Program-made: the position numbers and the translations under genes
DNA from: Halomonas sp. YLGW01
Lineage (GTDB): Bacteria > Pseudomonadota > Gammaproteobacteria > Pseudomonadales > Halomonadaceae
Direction: 5' to 3'
Assembly: GCF_014840935.1 (NCBI RefSeq)
Contig: NZ_CP062005.1
Coordinates: 310,001-374,000, forward strand
Length of the DNA stretch: 64,000 nucleotides
The notes under the pieces: model-generated
Seen by the model: only the letters and a program-made list of their open reading frames with translations
The model's database searches: none
What the model was told of the DNA's origin: nothing
Shown: positions 57,874 through 64,000 of the stretch, one piece after another
Layout of the letters: each line of letters starts with the position of its first letter
How positions within the stretch are numbered: the stretch's first letter is position 1

Positions 57874-59775
57874 TCAGCCCAGGTAGGTGTAGCTCTGCAG
57901 CCCGGCATGCAGGTCGTCGAGGAAGGCGCGGCGCTGCGACTCGGGCAGGCCGCTTTCCTCGAGCTGGCGGGTCAGGTGGCGGCGCAGCACCTCGGCATCG
58001 AAGTTGACGTAGCCCAGCACCCCGGCCACGTCGTCGCCGCGAATCGCCTCGGAGAGTACCCAGTGACCGTTCGCGTCCAGCGCGGCGTCCACCGAGTCGG
58101 TGTCGCCGAACAGGTTGTGCAGGTCGCCGAGGATCTCCTGATAGGCGCCGACCAGGAAGAAGCCGAGCAGCTTCTCGTCGTCATGCTGCCAGTCCGGCAG
58201 GGGCAGGGTGGCCTCGACGCCCTGGCCGTCGACGTAGCTGTCGATGCGCCCGTCGCTGTCGCAGGTGATGTCCTGCACCACGGCGCGGCGGCTCGGTTCA
58301 CGGTCGAGCCCTGAGAGCGGCAGCACCGGGAAGATCTGCTGGATGCCCCACACATCGGGCACCGACTGGAACAGCGAGAAGTTGACGAACAGCTTGTCGG
58401 CGAGCTTCTCGGCCAGCTCGTCGAGGATCTCCCGGTGGGCGCGGTTGCGGGCATCGAGTTGGCCGCGCAGCCGGGTGCAGGCGGCAAAGTAGACGGCCTC
58501 GCCCTCGGCGCGGGCGGTGATGTCAGCAAGCCCAAGCACGAAGCGGTCCTGCAGCTCGGCCATCGCCTGCACCAGGTCATGATAGGCCTCGACCAGCCCG
58601 CGGGGCTCCTGGCTGGCCTCCAGCGCATCGTGGACCCGCCACAGCTCCTGTACCTCGGTATCCTGCGTGACGCGGGCCGCCGGGGGCGCCTCGCCGATGC
58701 GTTCCTCGCCGATCACGTTGGTGATCAGCACCGCGTGGTGAGCGGTCAGGGCGCGGCCGGATTCGCTGATCAGGTGCGGATGGGGCAGGTCCTCGGCGTC
58801 GCAGGCCTGGCGGAAGGCGGCCACCACGTTGCTGGCGTACTCGCGCATCGAGTAGTTGATCGAGCATTCGCTTCGCGAGCGGGTGCCCTCGTAGTCGATG
58901 CCCAGGCCCCCGCCGACATCGACGGTATCCACCGGGGCGCCGAGCTCGCGAAGGCTCTGGTAGAAGCGGGCGCATTCGCGCAGGCCGCGCTGGATGTCAC
59001 GGATGTTGGCGATCTGCGAGCCGAGGTGAAAGTGCACCAGCTGCAGGCTCTCAAGTGACTCTGCATCGCGCAGGCGCTCGACCACGCCGAGGATCTGGCT
59101 GGCGGTGAGGCCGAACTTCGATTTCTCGCCGCCGGTATTCTGCCACTTGCCCTTGCCCACCGAGGCAAGCCTTGCACGCAGGCCGATGCGTGGCGTGACC
59201 TCGAGGCGTTGGGCCTCTTCGAGAATCAGCTCCAGCTCGGAGAACTTCTCGACCACCAGGTAGACCTTGTGGCCGAGTTTCTCGCCCATCAGCGCCAGGC
59301 GCACATACTCCCGGTCCTTGTAGCCGTTGCAGACGATCAAGGAGGGGCCGTCACCGGAAAGGGCGAGTACCGCCAACAGCTCCGGTTTGCTGCCGGCCTC
59401 CAGGCCGACTCGACCGCGGCCGCGCTCCTGGGTGGCGAGGATCTCCTCGACCACCCGGCGCTGCTGGTTAACCTTGATCGGGTAGACCGCGGTGTAGCCG
59501 CCGCCATAGGCCTCGTCCTGCATCACGCTATCGAAGGCCGCACAGAGCTGCTCGACCCGGTCATGCAGGATGTCGGTGAAGCGCACCAGCACCGGCAGGC
59601 GTAGGCCCGCCGCGCGCAGCTCGTCGACCAGGCCATCCAGCGGCAGGCTGGGGCCTTCTACCTCGCTGCCCAGTGGGCGCACCAGGGCGTGGCCCTGATC
59701 ATCGACGTCGAAGTAGCCGCTGCCCCACTGATCGATGTTGTAGGTGCGGCGTGCCTTGGCGGCGGGTGAGGTCAT
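57874..59775 (-). CDS. speA: Biosynthetic arginine decarboxylase
   Basis: 633-residue fold-III PLP decarboxylase that makes agmatine for putrescine synthesis. It begins ARRTYNIDQWGSGYFDVDDQGH as in E. coli SpeA; the PLP Lys101 lies in YPIKVNQQ, and DVGGGLGIDYEG and the ISESGRALTAHHAVLI stretch are typical. Length matches the family (about 630-660). Confidence 0.96.
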   Translation of the reverse strand: MTSPAAKARRTYNIDQWGSGYFDVDDQGHALVRPLGSEVEGPSLPLDGLVDELRAAGLRLPVLVRFTDILHDRVEQLCAAFDSVMQDEAYGGGYTAVYPIKVNQQRRVVEEILATQERGRGRVGLEAGSKPELLAVLALSGDGPSLIVCNGYKDREYVRLALMGEKLGHKVYLVVEKFSELELILEEAQRLEVTPRIGLRARLASVGKGKWQNTGGEKSKFGLTASQILGVVERLRDAESLESLQLVHFHLGSQIANIRDIQRGLRECARFYQSLRELGAPVDTVDVGGGLGIDYEGTRSRSECSINYSMREYASNVVAAFRQACDAEDLPHPHLISESGRALTAHHAVLITNVIGEERIGEAPPAARVTQDTEVQELWRVHDALEASQEPRGLVEAYHDLVQAMAELQDRFVLGLADITARAEGEAVYFAACTRLRGQLDARNRAHREILDELAEKLADKLFVNFSLFQSVPDVWGIQQIFPVLPLSGLDREPSRRAVVQDITCDSDGRIDSYVDGQGVEATLPLPDWQHDDEKLLGFFLVGAYQEILGDLHNLFGDTDSVDAALDANGHWVLSEAIRGDDVAGVLGYVNFDAEVLRRHLTRQLEESGLPESQRRAFLDDLHAGLQSYTYLG

Positions 59776-59900
59776 GTCGCTCTCCTGAGCTGGCGCGATG
59801 ACGGAAACGGTGCCGCATTATGCCGCGGGGCAGCGCGACTGTCAGGGGCTTGTGGGGAGTGCTACGACGACGCCCGCCGAACAGGCGGGCGTCGAGGGCG

Positions 59901-59984
59901 GGTTCTCAAGGACTGGCTCTCAAGGACTGGTTCTCAAGGACTGGTTCTCAAGGACTGGTTCTCAAGGACTGGTTCTCAGGGACC
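59901..59984 (+). repeat. Six-copy 14-bp tandem repeat
   Basis: GGTTCTCAAGGACT is repeated six times from 59901 to 59984; copies 1 and 3-5 are identical, copy 2 has one change and the last has two. It lies 31 bp beyond the thrB stop, in the gap between thrB and speA. Confidence 0.95.
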
Positions 59985-60014
59985 GAGCATCAAGGGCCGA
60001 GGACAGCCATGCGA

Positions 60015-60962
60015 TCAGGCCGGTAGCGGCAGGGCCCCCTCGAGGCGCTGGCCGAGAATGGTGCGGAACCGTTCGGGGTCATGGGGCGTGAGGTCGTGGG
60101 CCGGCGGGTCCACGTAGACCACCAGCAGGCGCGAGAGCCAGTAGCGCAGCGCGGTCATGCGCAGCATCATCGGCCAGGCGTCGCGCTCGTTGCCGGTCAG
60201 CGCCCGGCGGGCCTGATAGGCCGAGAGGATGGCGTCGTGGCGGGCCTTGTTCAGGCGGCCGTCGTCGTCGGTTGCCCAGTCGTTGATGACGATCGCCAGG
60301 TCGAAGAGCAGGTCGCCGGTGCAGCCGTTGTAGAAGTCGATGAGGCCGCCCAGTTGCTCGCCGTCGAACAGGGTGTTGTCACGGAACAGGTCGCCGTGGA
60401 GGGCGCCCTGGGGCAGGTCGGGGGCATCGCCGAAGAAGACCTGATAGGCGTCGACCTCGTCGCTCATCAGCGCCTGGTCTTCGGGCGAGAGGTAGGCCAG
60501 CACCCGGTGGTGCATGGGCACCAGCCAGTGCAGGTCCCGGGGGTTGGGGCGTTGGCCCTCGAAGTGGCTCGACACGGTGTGCATGCGGCCGAGGGTGTCG
60601 CCGAGGGCGCGGCACTGGGCGACGCTCGGGGCGCTCGGGTGCTTGCCGGGCAGGCGCGGGAACAGCAGCGCGGGCTTGCCGGCCAGGCTCTGCAGGGCGA
60701 CGCCATCGCGGTCGTGCAGCGGGCCGGGCACCGGCAGGCGGTGTTCGTCCAGGAAATCGAGCAGGTCGACGAAGAACGGCAGTTCCTCGTGCTCGCCCTG
60801 CTCGAACAGTGTCAGCACCAACTCGCGGGAGTCGGTGGACACGAAATAGGTGGTGTTCTCGGTACCGCTGGCCACGCCCTTGAGGCCTTTAAGGGAGCCG
60901 GCCTCGAAGCGTGTCAGGAAGTCCGCGACCTGCGCGTCGTCAAGCGGGGTGAATACGGCCAT
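60015..60962 (-). CDS. thrB: Homoserine kinase type II (ThrB2)
   Basis: 315-residue homoserine kinase of the protein-kinase-like (APH/choline kinase) fold, unrelated to the GHMP-type ThrB of enterics. Catalytic HGDLFRDN at residues 189-196 and the LIDFYNG metal site follow. N-terminal GLKGVASGTENTTYFV is the ATP-binding hairpin. It phosphorylates homoserine in threonine synthesis. ATG 60962 is chosen. Paired with DUF2782 and polA as in Pseudomonas. Confidence 0.93.
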   Translation of the reverse strand: MAVFTPLDDAQVADFLTRFEAGSLKGLKGVASGTENTTYFVSTDSRELVLTLFEQGEHEELPFFVDLLDFLDEHRLPVPGPLHDRDGVALQSLAGKPALLFPRLPGKHPSAPSVAQCRALGDTLGRMHTVSSHFEGQRPNPRDLHWLVPMHHRVLAYLSPEDQALMSDEVDAYQVFFGDAPDLPQGALHGDLFRDNTLFDGEQLGGLIDFYNGCTGDLLFDLAIVINDWATDDDGRLNKARHDAILSAYQARRALTGNERDAWPMMLRMTALRYWLSRLLVVYVDPPAHDLTPHDPERFRTILGQRLEGALPLPA

Positions 60963-61072
60963 GTCTCTCTCGCCCAGGATGCCAAGCTGCACATTGTACC
61001 GGCTTGCCGGCGCGATGCACGGCCCACGTCATCAGTCCTTCGGCTGAGCCATGTCCTGCGCCAGGCGTGGGG

Positions 61073-61417
61073 TCACCACTCGATCAGTACCCAGCGGGGA
61101 ATCGCGATCTGATCGCCGGACTGGCGGGCGAAGTTGCCATCGCCGTCTTCATCGACCAGGTAGTAGGACGGGCCGACCTTGGGGGTGATCTTGATCGCGT
61201 AGAGCTGGCCGTTGACCCGGTATTCCTCGATGGTGCGCTCTTCCAGCTGGCGGATGGTCACGTCCGGCTCGACGTCGGTGGACTGAGCCAGCGCCGGCGT
61301 GGCGGCGACCAGGGCCAGACTCATGCTAAGGACCAGGCCAAGGGTCAGGGCCGGCACAAGCCTCGACGAGAGCAGAGTCGACGAGAGCAGAGTGTTCGGT
61401 GAAGTGCGTCGCGGCAT
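61073..61417 (-). CDS. DUF2782-family exported protein
   Basis: 114 residues with a signal peptide (cut after ALA, about 45) and a short DUF2782 domain: PDVTIRQLEERTIEEYRVNGQLYAIKITPKVGPSYYLVDEDGDG. Function unknown. It lies upstream of thrB and divergent from polA, a conserved neighbourhood. AGGAGG precedes ATG 61417. Confidence 0.85.
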   Translation of the reverse strand: MPRRTSPNTLLSSTLLSSRLVPALTLGLVLSMSLALVAATPALAQSTDVEPDVTIRQLEERTIEEYRVNGQLYAIKITPKVGPSYYLVDEDGDGNFARQSGDQIAIPRWVLIEW

Positions 61418-61573
61418 GGCGGCCTCCTGTCATCCGGGGAAGCGAGCGACGAAACAGTGTTCACGCTCGATGAGGCCAGTGTAGGCCAGCCGGGGCGAGC
61501 CAGGCGAGCCTGACGTGATGCGGGGAGCTGCGTATCATGGGCGCCAGTGATCTTGCTCAAGGAATCGGTTCAT

Positions 61574-64000
61574 ATGGCCACCCCGCCCATCGTCCTCGTC
61601 GACGGCTCCTCGTACCTGTACCGCGCCTTCCATGCCCTGCCGCCGCTGACCACCTCCAAGGGCCAGCCGACCGGGGCCGTGAAGGGCGTGCTCAACATGC
61701 TCAAGAGCCTGATCAAACAGTACCCGGACAGCCCCATGGCGGTGGTCTTCGATGCCAAGGGCAAGACCTTCCGCGACGAGATGTTCGAGCAGTACAAGGC
61801 TCACCGGCCGCCGATGCCGGACGACCTGCGCAGCCAGGTGCAGCCACTGCATGACTGCGTGAGGGCGCTGGGCCTGCCGCTTTTGTGCATCGAGGGTGTC
61901 GAGGCCGATGACGTGATCGGCACCCTGGCGCGCCACGCCACCGAGGCCGGGCGGGACGCGGTGATCTCCACCGGTGACAAGGACATGGCCCAGCTGGTCA
62001 ACGCCCACATCACCCTGGTCAACACCATGAAGGGCGAGACCCTCGATGTGGACGGCGTCAACGAGAAGTTCGGCCTGCCGCCGGAGCTGATCATCGACTT
62101 CCTGGCGCTGATGGGCGACAAGGTCGACAACATCCCGGGGGTGCCAGGCGTCGGCGAGAAGACCGCGCTTGGCCTCTTGCAGGGCATGCAGGGTGGGCTC
62201 GACACCATCTACGGCGACCTGGAGCGGATCAAGTCGCTGAGCTTCCGCGGCGCCAAGACGCTTGGCAAGAAGCTCGAGGCGCATCGCGACGAGGCCTTCC
62301 TCTCGCATCAGCTCGCCACCATCAAGACCAACTGCGAGCTGCCGGTGGGGCTTGATGATCTCGACATCGCCCATCCGGACCGCGAGGCGCTGATCGAGCT
62401 GTACCGGGAGATGGAGTTCAAGGCCTGGCTCTCCGACCTGCTCGAGGGCAAGGACGAGGCAGCCGGAAGCAAACCTGCCGGCGATACGGCGACCGCCGCC
62501 CAGGCGGGAGCATCCGACGAAAGCCAGGATGAAGCCGAGGCCGATACCCCCTCGTCACAGCGCGTGGATCGGGTGATTCTCGACCAGGCCGACTTCGATG
62601 CCTGGTGTGAGCGCCTGGCGGGGAGCGACGCCTTCTGCTTCGATCTGGAGACGACGAGCCTCAACTACATGGAGGCCGAGATCGTCGGCATCGGGCTGGC
62701 CCTGGAGGCCGGCGAGGCTGCCTATATTCCGCTGGCTCACGACTACCTCGACGCCCCCGCCCAGCTCGATCGCAGGGCGGTGCTCGAGGCGCTGACGCCG
62801 CTGCTCGAGGATGCCACCAAGGCCAAGATCGGCCAGAACCTCAAGTACGACATCTCGGTGCTGGCCAGCTACCACATCCGGGTGGCCGGGCCGCTTCACG
62901 ACACCATGCTCGAGTCCTACGTGCTCAACTCCACCGCCACTCGCCATGACATGGACTCGCTGGCGCTCAAGTACCTGGGCGAGAAGACGGTGAGCTTCGA
63001 GGAGATCGCCGGCAAGGGGGCCAAGCAGCTGACCTTCAACCAGATCGCCCTCGAGCAGGCCGCCCCCTACGCCTGCGAGGACGTCGACATCACCCTGCGC
63101 CTGCACCATACGCTTCGCCCGCGTCTCGAGCAGGAGGGCCGTGTCGCCGAGGTGCTGGACGGCCTCGAGCGCCCGCTGATCCCGGTGCTCTCGCACATCG
63201 AGCGCACCGGCGTGGCACTGGACGCCGAGCGCCTGCATACCCAGAGCCGCGAGCTTGAGACGCGTATCCGCGAGCTCGAGGCTCGCGCTCACGAGCTCGC
63301 CGGACGCGAGTTCAACCTGGGCTCGCCCAAGCAGCTCGGCCAGATCCTCTTCGAGGAGCAGAAGCTGCCGGTCAAGAAGAAGACCCCCAAGGGCGCTCCC
63401 TCCACCGCCGAGGCGGTGCTCGAGGAGCTGGCGCTGGACTTCCCGCTGCCCAAGGTGATCATCGAGCATCGCGGGCTCTCCAAGCTCAAGTCGACCTACA
63501 CCGACAAGCTGCCGCTGCTGGTCAACAAGGCCACCGGCCGGGTGCACACCAGCTACCACCAGGCGGTGACCGCCACCGGGCGGCTGTCATCCAGCGATCC
63601 CAACCTGCAGAACATTCCGATTCGCACCGAGGAAGGGCGCAAGATCCGCCAGGCCTTCATCGCCCGGCCCGGCTACAAGATCGTCGCCGCCGACTACTCC
63701 CAGATCGAGCTGCGCATCATGGCGCATCTCTCCGAGGATGCCGGCCTGCTCGAGGCCTTCGCCGAGGATCGTGACATCCACGCCGCGACCGCCGCGGAGG
63801 TGTTCGGCGTCGAGCTTTCCAAGGTCACCACCGAGCAGCGGCGCAGCGCCAAGGCGATCAACTTCGGGCTGATCTACGGCATGAGCGCCTGGGGGCTGGG
63901 CAAGCAGCTCAACATCGAGCGCAACCAGGCCCAGACCTATATCGACCGCTACTTCGACCGCTACCCCGGGGTGGCCCGCTACATGGAGCGCATTCGCGCC
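61574..64000 (+). CDS. polA: DNA polymerase I, truncated by the window edge
   Basis: 809 codons are present, open to the right edge; a complete PolA has about 920. Order: 5'-3' exonuclease domain ([66 protein letters not shown]), an acidic linker of about residues 295-335, the 3'-5' exonuclease domain ([30 protein letters not shown]), and the start of the polymerase palm and fingers ([61 protein letters not shown]). AAGGA precedes ATG 61574. Confidence 0.96.
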   Translation, partial: MATPPIVLVDGSSYLYRAFHALPPLTTSKGQPTGAVKGVLNMLKSLIKQYPDSPMAVVFDAKGKTFRDEMFEQYKAHRPPMPDDLRSQVQPLHDCVRALGLPLLCIEGVEADDVIGTLARHATEAGRDAVISTGDKDMAQLVNAHITLVNTMKGETLDVDGVNEKFGLPPELIIDFLALMGDKVDNIPGVPGVGEKTALGLLQGMQGGLDTIYGDLERIKSLSFRGAKTLGKKLEAHRDEAFLSHQLATIKTNCELPVGLDDLDIAHPDREALIELYREMEFKAWLSDLLEGKDEAAGSKPAGDTATAAQAGASDESQDEAEADTPSSQRVDRVILDQADFDAWCERLAGSDAFCFDLETTSLNYMEAEIVGIGLALEAGEAAYIPLAHDYLDAPAQLDRRAVLEALTPLLEDATKAKIGQNLKYDISVLASYHIRVAGPLHDTMLESYVLNSTATRHDMDSLALKYLGEKTVSFEEIAGKGAKQLTFNQIALEQAAPYACEDVDITLRLHHTLRPRLEQEGRVAEVLDGLERPLIPVLSHIERTGVALDAERLHTQSRELETRIRELEARAHELAGREFNLGSPKQLGQILFEEQKLPVKKKTPKGAPSTAEAVLEELALDFPLPKVIIEHRGLSKLKSTYTDKLPLLVNKATGRVHTSYHQAVTATGRLSSSDPNLQNIPIRTEEGRKIRQAFIARPGYKIVAADYSQIELRIMAHLSEDAGLLEAFAEDRDIHAATAAEVFGVELSKVTTEQRRSAKAINFGLIYGMSAWGLGKQLNIERNQAQTYIDRYFDRYPGVARYMERIRA

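Noticed and set aside
59901..59984. CRISPR array
   Set aside because: The 14-bp units are contiguous with no spacers and no cas genes are nearby.

Overview
The window is a chromosomal segment of a high-GC gammaproteobacterium of the Halomonas type (Halomonadaceae). The 16S rRNA sequence, a closely Halomonas-like ectoine hydroxylase (ectD), and gene orders shared with Pseudomonas and relatives (fimT-thiO, bamD/rluD-pgeF-clpB, ilvIH / ilvY-ilvC-pssA, thrB-DUF2782/polA) all point the same way. No phage, integrase, transposase or CRISPR array was seen; most of the window is core genome.

Layout. 1-3.5 kb: edge of a type IV pilus minor-pilin locus, with two tandem PilX-like genes, a possible gene remnant between them, and a convergent FimT/GspH pseudopilin. 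3.7-12.6 kb: thiO, a small PP0621-type membrane protein, nadE, bamD, and the rluD-pgeF-clpB run, with a heat-shock-type promoter at clpB. 12.7-20.1 kb: a sugar-porter MFS gene behind a LacI-type operator, then branched-chain amino acid genes (ilvI-ilvH, ilvY divergent from ilvC) and pssA. 20.3-32.4 kb: two complete rRNA operons (16S, tRNA-Ile, tRNA-Ala, 23S, 5S) in direct tandem, with a constant 6213-bp offset and almost no differences.

32.5-53.3 kb: hisC; an AEC-family permease; a MarR regulator beside hmgA-fahA-maiA (homogentisate to fumarate plus acetoacetate); an NlpE-like lipoprotein; radA; a selD-mnmH pair; a class I amidotransferase-like protein without its cysteine; an alkyltransferase-like protein; a DUF416 protein; hisB-hisH-hisA-hisF followed by a PagP-like outer-membrane barrel; a PanZ-like acetyltransferase overlapping an AsmA gene; mutY-yggX; and a tRNA-Phe/Gln/Thr cluster with its own promoter and terminator. 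53.7-64 kb: ectD, an acylpyruvase-type FAH protein, a long CoA-transferase, speA, thrB (type II), a DUF2782 protein, and polA running off the right edge.

The observations most worth a second look are the tandem rRNA operons; a SelD lacking the catalytic Cys and Lys next to an MnmH with an altered P-loop; the Cys-less amidotransferase; the palindrome fused to the clpB promoter; the doubled PilX locus; and short tandem repeats of about 14 bp, plus a REP-like palindrome, just after gene ends. No clearly new multi-gene system was found.
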